A model generated the notes under the pieces. That model was not told the DNA's origin. It worked only from the letters and a program-made list of their open reading frames with translations, and did not search any database. Positions 13,901 through 23,200 of a stretch of DNA of 64,000 nucleotides are shown one piece after another. Location: contig NZ_CP087880.1 of NCBI RefSeq assembly GCF_021172065.1, positions 3,386,583 through 3,450,582 on the forward strand, read 5' to 3'. The translations under genes were made by a program, and so were the position numbers. Origin of the DNA: Pseudocitrobacter corydidari. Lineage in GTDB: Bacteria > Pseudomonadota > Gammaproteobacteria > Enterobacterales > Enterobacteriaceae. The number at the start of each line of letters is the position of its first letter. The stretch's first letter is position 1.

Positions 13901-14830
13901 TGCCTTCGCCTCTTCAGCGTTAATCCAGCCATCGCCACCAATCGTATCAATCGTGACCTCAACGCTCAGCGCCGCCTGCCCAACGCTACTCTGCGCACTC
14001 GCCGTGGCTTCATTACCGTTGTCATCGCGCGTGGTGACGCTGGCCTGCACATCGCCCGAGGCAAGCAGGTCGCTGGTATTCACATTCACTGACCAATTGC
14101 CATCTGCCTGCACGATGGTCTGATAATGATGGCCATTGACCGTCACCGTGACCACATCACCAGGGCGAACGTCGTGCCCCGTCTTACCACTGACAGCAGT
14201 GGTTTCCTGCATTGCTTCACGCATATTAATAATATTGTCGCCGGCGATGGCATCAATGGTAATACTGGCTTCAGGAAGGACTGGGGGAACGGGAGGCTCT
14301 GGCGTAATAATGGGGTCATCATCGGTATCGTTGACGTCCTGGTCTGTTTCCAGCAACGTCTCCTCTTCCAGCGGCCCCGGGAACGTGGCGTCAATGCCGT
14401 CCGTGGGGTATCCCGCCGTGGGGTCGAGGATTTGCCCGGTCAGGTCCAGCACGACGTGCGTATGCCCCTCACCACCGTCCCCCGCCTCACCCGTCGCTGA
14501 GGAGGTAACCGGGTTACCCGCAGCGGTAGCTTCAAGCACCTGTGAGGGGTCAGCACCTTCCGCAATCGCCTGTTGGGCAGCCGCTAAATCCTGCGGCGGC
14601 GAGCTCTCTGCTGATGTCGTTACCGTGGTGTCATCACCCCAATGGCTTGCCCTGCCAAGATCCAGATTTTTACCATTCGGCAAGGTCACGGTAACTGCGC
14701 CCTGCTCGGTCACAATCTGTTCGCCGCGCATCACCTGCTCACCTTCTGTCGCCTGACGGCGGGTACCATCTGAGGCAACAATCCAGGCTTGCCCTATAAT
14801 TGCTTTGATTGTTCCAATAACCGTTGACAT
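7991..14830 (-). CDS. Giant Lap-type RTX adhesin (adhesin 1)
   Basis: A 2279-residue surface adhesin, probably exported by the type I system encoded divergently. The first ~150 residues resemble the LapA retention module ([11 protein letters not shown]) and contain the LapG cleavage motif TAAG at residues 102-105. Residues ~187-493 hold three diverged Ig-like repeats. Residues ~494-1543 hold ten nearly identical 105-residue repeats. A von Willebrand A domain has the MIDAS motif D-T-S-G-S near residue 1700. RTX nonapeptides (G-G-x-G-N-D pattern) occupy about 1977-2190, followed by a C-terminal type I signal region. The start ATG is preceded by AAGGAGAG. The known family model is that LapG cleaves at TAAG to release the adhesin and LapD blocks this when c-di-GMP is high. 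Target surface or ligand cannot be read from the sequence. Confidence 0.95.
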   Translation of the reverse strand: MSTVIGTIKAIIGQAWIVASDGTRRQATEGEQVMRGEQIVTEQGAVTVTLPNGKNLDLGRASHWGDDTTVTTSAESSPPQDLAAAQQAIAEGADPSQVLEATAAGNPVTSSATGEAGDGGEGHTHVVLDLTGQILDPTAGYPTDGIDATFPGPLEEETLLETDQDVNDTDDDPIITPEPPVPPVLPEASITIDAIAGDNIINMREAMQETTAVSGKTGHDVRPGDVVTVTVNGHHYQTIVQADGNWSVNVNTSDLLASGDVQASVTTRDDNGNEATASAQSSVGQAALSVEVTIDTIGGDGWINAEEAKAENTVISGTVGGDAKAGDVVNLEVNGNQYEAVVREDLTWSTEVKTADLLADPEVNSTITITDQAGNEATATAVEPVKVDMDISVTLDIDVIAGDGWINAGEAKAENTTVSGTVGGDAKAGDVVHLEVNGNPYEAVVREDLTWSTEVKTSDLLADPEVNGSITIRDDAGNEASAKDMTKVTFDINGPEVTLDIDAVTGDGYINQAESEMDETLLTGTVTGKDVVRWDEVQITIGDQTFTATVNADLTWSVKVPTGLLQDGTKVEASVVGYDRAGNADDGTDSTGVIRDVTGPEVTLDIDAVTGDGYINQAESEMDETLLTGTVTGKDVVRWDEVQITIGDQTFTATVNADLTWSVKVPTGLLQDGTKVEASVVGYDRAGNADDGTDSTGVIRDVTGPEVTLDIDAVTGDGYINQAESEMDETLLTGTVTGKDVVRWDEVQITIGDQTFTATVNADLTWSVKVPTGLLQDGTKVEASVVGYDRAGNADDGTDSTGVIRDVTGPEVTLDIDAVTGDGYINQAESEMDETLLTGTVTGKDVVRWDEVQITIGDQTFTATVNADLTWSVKVPTVLLQDGTKVEASVVGYDRAGNADDGTDSTGVIRDVTGPEVTLDIDAVTGDGYINQAESEMDETLLTGTVTGKDVVRWDEVQITIGDQTFTATVNADLTWSVKVPTVLLQDGTKVEASVVGYDRAGNADDGTDSTGVIRDVTGPEVTLDIDAVTGDGYINQAESEMDETLLTGTVTGKDVVRWDEVQITIGDQTFTATVNADLTWSVKVPTVLLQDGTKVEASVVGYDRAGNADDGTDSTGVIRDVTGPEVTLDIDAVTGDGYINQAESEMDETLLTGTVTGKDVVRWDEVQITIGDQTFTATVNADLTWSVKVPTVLLQDGTKVEASVVGYDRAGNADDGTDSTGVIRDVTGPEVTLDIDAVTGDGYINQAESEMDETLLTGTVTGKDVVRWDEVQITIGDQTFTATVNADLTWSVKVPTVLLQDGTKVEASVVGYDRAGNADDGTDSTGVIRDVTGPEVTLDIDAVTGDGYINQAESEMDETLLTGTVTGKDVVRWDEVQITIGDQTFTATVNADLTWSVKVPTVLLQDGTKVEASVVGYDRAGNADDGTDSTGVIRDVTGPEVTLDIDAVTGDGYINQAESEMDETLLTGTVTGKDVVRWDEVQITIGDQTFTATVNADLTWSVKVPTVLLQDGTKVEASVVGYDRAGNADDGTDSTGVIRDTTLPVVNIIIDPITGDDFLSTAETNHWQGQNEPTTTITGYVTGEATAADTITLIVNGKTYENVALTEVGGKLVWELKVNTAELVNDPTVQANITISDIAGNTASAYADRTVDVETVRDKLGTSGDDNITAEDGASNVIISDIEGLQPQPGQDYNIAFLVDTSGSVSKTDISAIINSLKTVFSTLASGTANASSGTLNILLVDFDAKVQFAYDVTFSPNMSESERNQTLNDLFTQMSKMSSGGSTNYGAAFESAAEWFSNVSTESSKNLTYFITDGKPTIHNTGLTVIDVDSRANSTVYLDITSINYTAGTSVYMEINNRSREVIDKDGNVYEWSTGNNSKNVIGKVVSDGSGGYKISGTFGDGNANSSTNSNVIGGSQQSFALLLGVCGTVEAIGINKGIDASDLIDYDSNGNVQAGISADELAEAILGKDDVRLPGAEDIVHGQSGNDILFGDTVEFKGISGNGFGAIKEFISAEVGISSGSLTTSHIHQYISEHPELFDISRDDGGDDVLFGGRGNDILYGGGGNDVLVGGEGDDTLYGGSGDDIILGDGANDYASFVDYVAGKMGESTVTLEQIQKYITENSHEFNTSSISDGNDILVGGAGNDLIFGGGGDDILQGGEGNDTLFGGTGNDTLTGGSGSDIFTWLKGDDGHDIIKDFNIEQGDRIDLSDLLGDSIDNLADYIRVSDDGKGNALIEINTVGQMQNSGATMSITVENHSAMVISSLLTDPDNSSIVI
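10201..13350 (-). repeat. Ten tandem 315-bp repeats inside adhesin 1
   Basis: Ten consecutive 315-base units each encode a 105-residue Ig-like domain with the core G-P-E-V-T-L-D-I-D-A-V-T-G-D-G-Y-I-N-Q. The copies differ at only a few bases. The three N-terminal copies encode P-T-G-L-L and the other seven P-T-V-L-L; other differences are silent (GTGATCC versus GAGTGAT contexts). Such identity suggests recent amplification or gene conversion, and copy number is likely to vary between strains. Confidence 0.95.
14516..14527 (-). other. Predicted LapG cleavage site codons (TAAG) in adhesin 1
   Basis: These four codons encode Thr-Ala-Ala-Gly at residues 102-105, in the context L-E-A-T-A-A-G. In Pseudomonas LapA the protease LapG cuts between the two alanines of the same motif. 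LapG is encoded at 23289-23981. Confidence 0.8.
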
Positions 14831-15109
14831 GGCATCTCTCCTTGGGGTGTTAATTCCGTATCATTTTAAAAATTTATTTATTTCCTCTTATATATTCAGG
14901 AAACAAATGATAAGGTTATCTTTATAGTTCATGTTAATCATTAACAGACTATATTCAGACCAGTAATTCAAATATATATATTCAGACCTGCATGAGTAAT
15001 AATATGTTTTTATTATTTTTGTAAAACAGCGTATTTAATCGCTCGAACTCTTTCGCAATTGGTTTATCTTAGCTGCCAATCAGGATATTCAACGCGAAGG
15101 GATAACATC
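14831..15109. promoter_or_regulatory. Divergent A/T-rich promoter region, adhesin 1 / secretion operon
   Basis: This 279-base intergenic stretch is much more A/T-rich than its neighbours and must carry both divergent promoters. On the minus side it ends in an AAGGAGAG ribosome-binding site before adhesin 1, and on the plus side in GAAGG before the TolC-like gene. I cannot assign individual -35/-10 boxes or regulator sites with confidence. High A/T content is compatible with H-NS control. Confidence 0.5.
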
Positions 15110-16456
15110 ATGAAAAAGCGCGATACGGTTATGCTTGCTTTGTCGTTGCCATTATTTGTCACTGGCTCCGCGCACGCATTAACACTCGAACAAGCCATTA
15201 AGAACACTCTTAACACACATCCAGAAGTTAGCGCTTCAATCAATAGTCGATATTCAGCTGACTATGATTTGAAAGCCGCAAGAGGCGGATATCTCCCGTC
15301 ATTAAATTTAAATGCCGGCACCGGCTGGGAGCAAACCGATAACGCCACCACCCGCGCGGCGAACGATCACCGCCGTAACCTGCACCGTAGCGAATCGTCA
15401 CTGATGCTGACGCAAAACGTGTTCAACGGTTTTGCCACCACCAGCGAAGTGGCCCGCCAGAAAGCCACCGTTAACTCCCGCGCTTACGGGGTAAGCAACA
15501 GTAGCGAAACCACCGCGCTGAGCGCGATTCAGGTCTATATGGATGTCCTGATGCGCCAGCAGTTCGTCAAGCTGGCGGAAGAAAACCTTGCCAGCCATGA
15601 ACGCATCTTTGATCAGATCAACCTGCGAACCCAACAAGGCGTAGGCCGTCAGGCTGATTACGAGCAGGCCGAAGCCCGTCTGGCCCAGGCGCGAAATAAT
15701 CTGCTGACCGAGCAAACCAATCTGGAAGATGCGCGCACCAACTTCTTCAGTATCACCGGAAGCGAAGCCGAGTCGCTGAACCAGCCTGCACCGGTCGCCA
15801 CACCGGGCACCCTCGAGGATGCGCGTAAAGTGATGCTGAACAACAGCCCGCTGCTGAAACTGGCCGAGTCGGATGTTGAAGCAACCCGCCAGCAGTATGA
15901 AGCGTCGAAATCCACTTTCTACCCGAATGTGAATATCGAGGCAGGCCGTACCATGGATAACAATATCGATGGCACCCGCGGCCACAGCCAGGAATGGCAG
16001 GCGATGTTGCGTATGCGCTACAACTTGTTTAATGGCGGGACGGATAAGGCAAATCTTACATCAAATGCTTATAAATTACGTGAAGCACAAGATGTACGAA
16101 ATAATGCGCAGCGTCAATTAACGGAAGAATTACGTCTTTCGTGGAACGCATTAAAAAATGCGCAGCAGCAAGTTCCGATTGCGCAACAATATGCTGACCA
16201 AAGTTATAAAGTGCGTGACGCCTATCGCCAGCAATTCAGTATTGGCGAGCGTACGTTATTAGATTTGCTCGACAGTGAAAATGAAGTATTCACTGCGCAG
16301 CGCAGAAATATTGAAATGCAATACGTTGAATTATTTTCCGGCTATAGAATTAAAGCGCGTACGGGCGAATTACTGAAGTCAATGTCCATTCAACCGCCAT
16401 CAGCCAGTGAGGCGACCTGGGTTGAGGATCAGCAGTCATTACCGGACCTGAAATAA
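15110..16456 (+). CDS. TolC-family outer membrane efflux protein of type I system 1 (LapE-like)
   Basis: A 448-residue outer membrane channel for type I secretion. I chose ATG 15110 because AAGG lies 9 bases upstream and a clear signal peptide follows (M-K-K-R, hydrophobic core, cut after A-H-A). An ATG 17 codons upstream lacks this. The protein has the two-fold TolC repeat: L-T-L-E-Q-A-I near the mature N-terminus, long helical segments, and a second half beginning near P-N-V-N-I-E-A-G. It is a close paralogue of the protein at 32310-33662. First gene of an operon with the ATPase, adaptor, glycosyltransferase, LapG and LapD, it presumably forms the outer membrane exit for adhesin 1. Confidence 0.93.
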   Translation: MKKRDTVMLALSLPLFVTGSAHALTLEQAIKNTLNTHPEVSASINSRYSADYDLKAARGGYLPSLNLNAGTGWEQTDNATTRAANDHRRNLHRSESSLMLTQNVFNGFATTSEVARQKATVNSRAYGVSNSSETTALSAIQVYMDVLMRQQFVKLAEENLASHERIFDQINLRTQQGVGRQADYEQAEARLAQARNNLLTEQTNLEDARTNFFSITGSEAESLNQPAPVATPGTLEDARKVMLNNSPLLKLAESDVEATRQQYEASKSTFYPNVNIEAGRTMDNNIDGTRGHSQEWQAMLRMRYNLFNGGTDKANLTSNAYKLREAQDVRNNAQRQLTEELRLSWNALKNAQQQVPIAQQYADQSYKVRDAYRQQFSIGERTLLDLLDSENEVFTAQRRNIEMQYVELFSGYRIKARTGELLKSMSIQPPSASEATWVEDQQSLPDLK

Positions 16457-16460
16457 ATTG

Positions 16461-16495
16461 TTAATACAGAGGGAGCCCGGCTCCCTCTGTATTAA
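16461..16495 (+). terminator. Perfect inverted repeat between lapE-like and lapB-like genes
   Basis: A 15-base perfect stem (TTAATACAGAGGGAG with CTCCCTCTGTATTAA) and a 5-base loop start 4 bases after the stop codon. No T-run follows, so it may act as a partial terminator or a 3' stabilising hairpin within the operon. Confidence 0.6.
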
Positions 16496-16524
16496 CAGCC
16501 GGTATTGTTATAAGGACATAAAAT

Positions 16525-18714
16525 ATGGCACTACATTCAATCCCCTCTTCCGGCGGCGATACTGTTGATAATCAGGACGATATCGGCATCGACCCACGTA
16601 CACTTCACGACGATCCATTGCTGGATAGCCTGATGGCCATTTGCATGCTGCATGGCAGTCCGGCCAGTCGCGTCTCGTTAACCGCCGGATTACCACTGGT
16701 AAATAACCGACTCACGCTGGCAATTTTCTCACGCGCCGCCGCCCGCGCGAATCTGCGGGTACGCATGCTCAAGCGTGAGCTGAAAAAAATCACCGCCGTC
16801 TCTCTGCCCGCCATTTTGTTGCTCAAAGGCAACCGCACCGCCGTACTGCTTGGCTGGAGCGAACACGGCGAGGCGCGTATTCTGCCAAGCGAAACGCTCG
16901 GTGGTGAGCTATCGATTGATGCGCAAACGCTGGCGGATGAATACACCGGCGTGGCGTTGTTTATTCAGCCGATGCATCAGCGCGAACGCAGCGAAACAGC
17001 GCTCATACCCCGAACCCGAACCTGGTTTCGCGATACGCTAAAACTCTCGCGGACGCTGTACACTGACTCTATCGTTGCCAGCTTCCTGATTAACGTCATC
17101 GCCTTGTGTACACCGCTGTTTGTGATGAACGTCTACGATCGTGTGGTGCCCAATCAGGCGACCTCGACACTGTGGGTGCTGGCGATCGGTATCACCGTCG
17201 CCTTTCTGTTTGATTTACTGCTGAAAACCTTGCGCAGCCGCTGTCTTGATCTGGCCGGGAAGAAAACCGACATGATCGTCTCGGCGTCGCTGTTCAGTCG
17301 AATCACCGGGATGGCGATGAAAGCGCGCCCTGCGCGTCTGGGGAGCTTCGCGCAAAACATCCATGAAATTCAGTCGCTGCGAGATTTCCTCTCTTCACTG
17401 ACGCTCGCTACGCTTATCGATATGCCCTTCACCCTGCTGATGCTGCTGGTGATTGGCATCATCGGCGGCCCTTTGGTATTTATTCCGCTGGTTGCGTTTC
17501 CGCTGGCGCTGGTCGTCAGTTGGCTGATTCAGCGACCGCTCAATGAAACCATCGACGACACCATGAAACTCTCCTCAGAGCGCCAGGCGGTGTTGATTGA
17601 AACTCTGAGCGGCCTCGACGCCATCAAAGTGAACAATGCACAAAGCGAGCGTCAGTATCTGTGGGAAAAAACGCTGGGCACGCTGAGCAAAAAAGAGCTG
17701 CGGGTAAAAACGCTCTCGACGCTGGCGGTCAATTTTACCGCCTGGCTCCAGCAGTTTTCCGGCGTGGCGATGATTGTCGCCGGGGTCTATCTCATTATTG
17801 ATGGCAACCTCAGTATGGGCGGCCTGATTGCCTGCTACATGCTGAACGGACGCGCGCTGGTGCCGATGGGGCAACTGAGCGGCCTCGTCACGCGTTATCA
17901 GCAGGCGCGCATGACGATGGAAACCACCGAAAGCATGATGGATTTGCCGCAGGAGCGTCAGGAAGATGCGCCTTCGGTCGCGCGCGAAAAATTACAGGGC
18001 GCGATTGCCTTCCAGAATGTCACCTTTACCTATCCGGACCAGAAATACGCTTCGCTCCGCGCCATCTCCTTCACCATTACACCGGGCGAAAGAGTGGGTA
18101 TTATTGGCCGAAGCGGGTCGGGAAAAAGCTCGCTGGCGAAGCTGATCATCGGTTTCTACCAGCCTGACGCGGGCGAAATATTGATAGACGGCATGGATGC
18201 GAATCAAATCGACGTAAACGATCTGCGCCACAATATTGGTTATGGCCCGCAGGATATCCACCTGTTCAGCGGCACATTGCGTGAAAATCTTATCTACGGC
18301 GCAAGCTATGTCGATGATGACGTCATGCTCCGCGCCTCGCGTCTGGCAGGCGTGCATGAGTTTGCCCGTAAACACCCGGATGGCTACAACATGCAGGTTG
18401 GCGAGCGTGGGCTGAATCTCTCTGGCGGGCAACGTCAGGCGGTGGTCCTGGCGCGCGCGCTGCTGCTCGACCCGCCAATTTTGTTGCTCGATGAACCCAC
18501 CAGCTCAATGGATAACACCACCGAGGACGCAGTGCGCCGCGCATTAATGGAAAACACGCGCGGCAAAACGATGTTGCTGGTGACGCACCGCGCGTCGATG
18601 CTGGCGCTGGTTGACCGACTGATTATTCTCGATCGTGGCCGCATTATCGCTGATGGGCCTCGCGATAACGTCCTGGCGGCGCTGAAGAAGGGGCAAATCC
18701 ATGCGAGTCACTAA
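16525..18714 (+). CDS. Type I secretion ABC transporter with C39-like domain (LapB-like, system 1)
   Basis: A 729-residue inner membrane ATPase/permease that powers adhesin export. The N-terminal ~130 residues form a C39-peptidase-like domain without the usual catalytic context, as in LapB/HlyB transporters that do not process their substrate. Membrane helices occupy about residues 160-450. The nucleotide-binding domain has Walker A G-R-S-G-S-G-K-S-S near 528, signature L-S-G-G-Q near 632 and Walker B L-L-L-D-E-P-T near 654. AAGGA precedes the ATG. Its 3' end overlaps the adaptor gene by 14 bases, implying translational coupling. It is paralogous to 33777-35960. Confidence 0.95.
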   Translation: MALHSIPSSGGDTVDNQDDIGIDPRTLHDDPLLDSLMAICMLHGSPASRVSLTAGLPLVNNRLTLAIFSRAAARANLRVRMLKRELKKITAVSLPAILLLKGNRTAVLLGWSEHGEARILPSETLGGELSIDAQTLADEYTGVALFIQPMHQRERSETALIPRTRTWFRDTLKLSRTLYTDSIVASFLINVIALCTPLFVMNVYDRVVPNQATSTLWVLAIGITVAFLFDLLLKTLRSRCLDLAGKKTDMIVSASLFSRITGMAMKARPARLGSFAQNIHEIQSLRDFLSSLTLATLIDMPFTLLMLLVIGIIGGPLVFIPLVAFPLALVVSWLIQRPLNETIDDTMKLSSERQAVLIETLSGLDAIKVNNAQSERQYLWEKTLGTLSKKELRVKTLSTLAVNFTAWLQQFSGVAMIVAGVYLIIDGNLSMGGLIACYMLNGRALVPMGQLSGLVTRYQQARMTMETTESMMDLPQERQEDAPSVAREKLQGAIAFQNVTFTYPDQKYASLRAISFTITPGERVGIIGRSGSGKSSLAKLIIGFYQPDAGEILIDGMDANQIDVNDLRHNIGYGPQDIHLFSGTLRENLIYGASYVDDDVMLRASRLAGVHEFARKHPDGYNMQVGERGLNLSGGQRQAVVLARALLLDPPILLLDEPTSSMDNTTEDAVRRALMENTRGKTMLLVTHRASMLALVDRLIILDRGRIIADGPRDNVLAALKKGQIHASH

Positions 18715-20062
18715 GGCTATCAAAGCACTCCTGCGCCGTATGGGTCTCCTCTCCACGGAGAAGCCCTTCACGGTCAATGACATCAACGGCGTGATCACCG
18801 AAGGCGCGCCGCGTTCAACACGCATCACCCTCTGGGCCTGCTTTGCGTTTTTCATCGCCTTCGTTGTCTGGGCCTCGTTCGCTCAGGTCGATGAAGTGAC
18901 GCGCGGCGAAGGAAAAGCGATTCCCTCATCGCGCCTGCAAAAGATCCAGAACCTGGAAGGTGGGATTGTCTCGGAAGTATTTGTTCATGAAGGGCAAATT
19001 GTGGAAGCCGGGCAGCCGTTACTGCGCCTGGATGACACGCGTTTTCGTTCCAACGTGGGTGAAAGCGAGGCCGATCGCAATGCGCTGATTGCGCGCATCT
19101 CGCGCCTGCAGGCGCAAATTGACGACAAACCGCTGGAAATCAGCCCGGAAATTGAGCGCGATGCCCCAGGCATCGCTAGCGGCGAGCGCGAGTTGTTCAA
19201 CACCCAGCGCGAACGTTTCCGTAGTGAGATTTCCGGCCTCGAAGAACAGCTGTCGCAAAAACGTCAGGAGCTGCTGGATTTCGAAGCTAAAAAGGTGCAA
19301 TTCCGTAACAGTCTTGGCCTGCTTCAGCAGGAGGTGCGGATGTCGGAGCCGTTGGTTGCCGCGGGCGCTATCTCGAAAGTCGAAGTGCTGCGTTTGCGCC
19401 GTTCGGAAGTGGAAACCCGCGGCCAGCTCGATTCGGTGATCTTGTCGATCCCGCGCGCGCAATCGGCGATCAAAGAGATTGAAAGTAAGATCGCCGAAGC
19501 CAAAGGTCGCTATCGCAGCGATGCGCTGGCGGAGCTCAACGAGGCACGCACCAACCTGAGCAAAACGGAAGCTTCCGGTAAAGCGATTGAGGATCGGGTC
19601 AACCGTACGCTGGTCACCTCACCGGTACGCGGCGTGGTACAGCAACTGCTGGTGACAACCATCGGCGGCGTTATCCAGCCGGGTAGCGAACTGGTGGAGA
19701 TCGTTCCGCTGGACGATACGCTGCTGGTTGAAGCAAAAGTACGCCCGCAGGATATCGCTTTTTTACATCCGGGCCAGCAAGCGATGATCAAGTTTACCGC
19801 CTATGATTACACCATCTATGGTGGGCTGAAGGGTTCACTGGAGCACATCAGCGCTGACACCATCACCGACAAAGAGGGTCGCAGCTTCTACCAGATCCGC
19901 CTGCGCACGGAGCGTAACCATCTCGGTAATGAAGAGAAACCGCTGTTGATCATTCCGGGTATGGTGGTTTCGGTCGATATCATGACCGGCAGAAAAACCG
20001 TGTTGAGCTACCTGCTGAAACCGATTTTACGCGCCAAAGCCGAAGCCCTGCGCGAAAGGTAA
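18701..20062 (+). CDS. HlyD-family membrane fusion protein (LapC-like, system 1)
   Basis: A 453-residue periplasmic adaptor linking the ATPase to the TolC-like channel. A short cytoplasmic N-terminus is followed by one transmembrane helix (about residues 32-52). Then come a lipoyl-like half (N-L-E-G-G-I-V-S-E near residue 85), long coiled-coil helices rich in E, R, Q and L (about 130-290), the second lipoyl half (T-S-P-V-R-G-V-V-Q) and a C-terminal beta domain. The start lies inside the end of the ATPase gene. It is closely similar to the copy at 35947-37311. A 161-base gap follows. Confidence 0.94.
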   Translation: MRVTKAIKALLRRMGLLSTEKPFTVNDINGVITEGAPRSTRITLWACFAFFIAFVVWASFAQVDEVTRGEGKAIPSSRLQKIQNLEGGIVSEVFVHEGQIVEAGQPLLRLDDTRFRSNVGESEADRNALIARISRLQAQIDDKPLEISPEIERDAPGIASGERELFNTQRERFRSEISGLEEQLSQKRQELLDFEAKKVQFRNSLGLLQQEVRMSEPLVAAGAISKVEVLRLRRSEVETRGQLDSVILSIPRAQSAIKEIESKIAEAKGRYRSDALAELNEARTNLSKTEASGKAIEDRVNRTLVTSPVRGVVQQLLVTTIGGVIQPGSELVEIVPLDDTLLVEAKVRPQDIAFLHPGQQAMIKFTAYDYTIYGGLKGSLEHISADTITDKEGRSFYQIRLRTERNHLGNEEKPLLIIPGMVVSVDIMTGRKTVLSYLLKPILRAKAEALRER

Positions 20063-20223
20063 TATCACGCCAGGACGGCATCAGCGTCCTGGCATATAAC
20101 TCGATCGGTTTTCTGAAAAAGGAAGTCCCGCACTAATCCATGCGAATGCGGAATATCCAGGCCGAACACTATAATGTTATCTTATAAAATACAGGGATTT
20201 TCTTCGCGCAGCAGGATACCGAT

Positions 20224-23200
20224 ATGTCATTGAGCCATTTGCTCGCGCAAACCCGGCCTCTGGTTGAGCAATTTAATATTGCCGCCGATGCTTCTCACGT
20301 TCCGGGTTATGTGCTCTTTTTTAGCGTGAGTAATGGTCAGGAACGTGCTCACATCGAACAAGCCCGTGGTGATACGCTGGACAACGCCTGGATTGCGGGC
20401 GCAAAAGCGTTGCAACGCTGGGCACAGAAGCAAACCACGCAACCTTGCTGGCTGCGCGTGGATGTCGTCAACCACGTTGAAGCACTACGCTGGGATGCGC
20501 TGCAAAATAAACTGCGCAAAACCAAGCGTAACTATTTCCGCTTTGGCCTGAGCTTCAGCGAAAGCTTTGAACACGCCCTGCTTGAGCAAGAAATTGCCGC
20601 CAACGCGCTGCTCTACGTGGGCACCGAAGGCGTCGCTACGCCTAACGATAAAAATCTGGTCAGCTATACGCGTCAGCGTTTTGGCAGCGAACGGCACTGG
20701 CCGGACGCACCGGAAAAAATCCTCTGGCGTTTTACCACCCTCGGCGCGTTCAGCGATGGTAATCGGGCATATCCTCTTGAATCTGCCGGGCCCCATTCGG
20801 GCTATCGCCAGCTCCCGCACTGGCAGGATGAACTGGAGCCGATGATCCACTCGGCCAGTGACTATCTGGCGCGGCAGGTTAAAAAATCGGGCCGCTTTCA
20901 TTACGGCTGGTTCCCCTGCTTCGATCGCGCGATCCCCACCTATAACGCTCTGCGCCACGCCAGCTCGACCTACGCGCTGTTAGAAGGCTGGGAAGTCACG
21001 CAGAACGACACGCAGTTTGCCGCCATCGAACGCGCGCTACACGATCTCGCCAGCGAGCTTATCCGCACCTGTACGTTGCCCGACGGCAGCGACGCCGATT
21101 TTCTGGTCGACACCGGCGATGAGATAAAACTCGGCGGCAACGCCGTGTGCATTCTGGCGATGGCGAAATACAGCGAACTGACGGGAAATGAGCGCTATCT
21201 GGCGCAAATGGAACGCCTGGCGAACGGCATTGCCTTTATGCAAAACGCCGAAAGCGGCGCATTTGTTCACGTACTGCATGCCGCCGATCTTTCGCTGAAA
21301 GAAGAGCAGCGCATTATTTACTACGACGGAGAAGCTGCCTTCGCGCTGATGCGTCTGTATGGCCTGACCAAAAACCCGCGCTGGCTGTCAATTGTTGAAC
21401 GGGCGATGGACAATTTTATCGCCCGGAAACACTGGCAGGCGCACGATCACTGGTTAAGTTACTGCGTGAACGAGCTGACGCGCTATCGTCCGCAGGCCCG
21501 CTACTATCAGTTCGGGCTGGACAACGTGCGCGATCACCTCGATTTCGTGCTGAAAAGAGTGACCACCTACCCGACGCTTCTGGAACTGATGATGGCGGCG
21601 CAACGCATGATTGAGCGTCTGCAGAATGATGAAACGCACCGGCATCTGCTGGCCGATTTTGACGTCGATAAATTTTACCGCGCGCTGGAGTACCGCGCCC
21701 GTTATCTGGCTAACGGCTTTTTCTGGCCGGAACTGGCGATGTTTTTCAAAAACCCGCAAAAAATTGTCGGCAGTTTTTTCATTCGCCATCACAGTTATCG
21801 AGTGCGCATTGACGACGTCGAACACTATCTTTCCGGCTATGTGGCCTACCGTAAATATCGCCTCCAGCAGGCCAAACCTCAGCAACAACTGGTTTTCCTG
21901 TGCGGCAATTTCCGCCATGAAGGCAACGGAATTGAAATCGCCTCCATCCGCCGTTGCGCGCTGTTTATTCGCCAGCTTGGCGTTTCGCCGTGGGTGATCA
22001 CCTCCAGCTGGAACCCGCAGCTGGCACGCACGGTAGAGGCGCTTTATGAAAGCGGAAAACTGCCCGCACCGGTTAACGCGTTGACCGTTTATGACTGGCT
22101 GCCGGCCATGCTGGAGCGCGGTGATATTCGCCCGATGCAGGAACTGCGCCCCGGCACGCGTGCACAAACGCGTAAGGACAGCCGCAACATTCTCGCGGCC
22201 CGACGTTACGTCAACGGGGAGGGCAATCTCAGCCACGAAGATTTTGTCCATCTGCCCACGCAGAAAATCGTGCTGCGTCGGCACTATCGCTCTCTGAAAG
22301 GCACGGCATATCTTTCCGCCATTGAGCTGCGCTTTACCGACCATGAACGCCGCTATGCGAGCGAAGAGGCGTTCGCCGCCGCCATGTTGGCGCATAATCT
22401 GGACAGGCAAACCACGTGGCATTTTCTGGTCGATAAAAATCTGCCGTGGCGGGAGTTTGTCTCTTCAAAACCCAAAAACTGGCTGAATGCGACCCTGACG
22501 TCGGTGATTCACTCGACGCATCAACGGGAAGACGGTGAGTTTAAGCAGGCATATCGACATGTGTTGCGCGACGAAACGCTGCTCGACCGTATTATTGTGC
22601 TGACTGACGCGCAAAAGAATGATTTGGCGCAGGTTATCTCAGGAGCGCAACGCATGCGCACCATTCCTAATCATTTATCCCCGCCGTTACCGCTGAACGC
22701 GGTGACAAAGACCACAGGATATCGAGTCCTTTGTATGGCCCGCTACTCTCCGGAAAAGCAGCATCAGCTTCTTTTCCGGGTGTTTGCTCAGGTTGTAGCA
22801 AGCATTCCGGAGGCAGAACTTCACACCTGGGGATACGGCCCGTTAAAAACACAGCTGGCGCAATGGGTTATAGATAACCATCTGGAAAATAACATTTTCG
22901 TCCACGGTCTCACTCACGATCTCGAAAGTGTTCATCAGCAGTCAAATTGCGCGGTACTAAGTTCCAGTCTGGAAGGTTTCCCTCTTTTTTGCATGGAGTC
23001 ACTCGCCCACGGCACGCCGCTGGTCAGTTTTGACATCCAGTATGGCCCGCGCGATTTGCTGGAAAATTCCGGTGCCGGAATTCTGGTGAAACCGAATGAT
23101 GAAACCGCGCTGGCAGAGGCGCTGATCGCGGTTTTACAGAACCCGCAGCAACGTGCGCAAATGCAGGAAAACGCCCTGCGCCACGCCGCGCGCTATTCTG

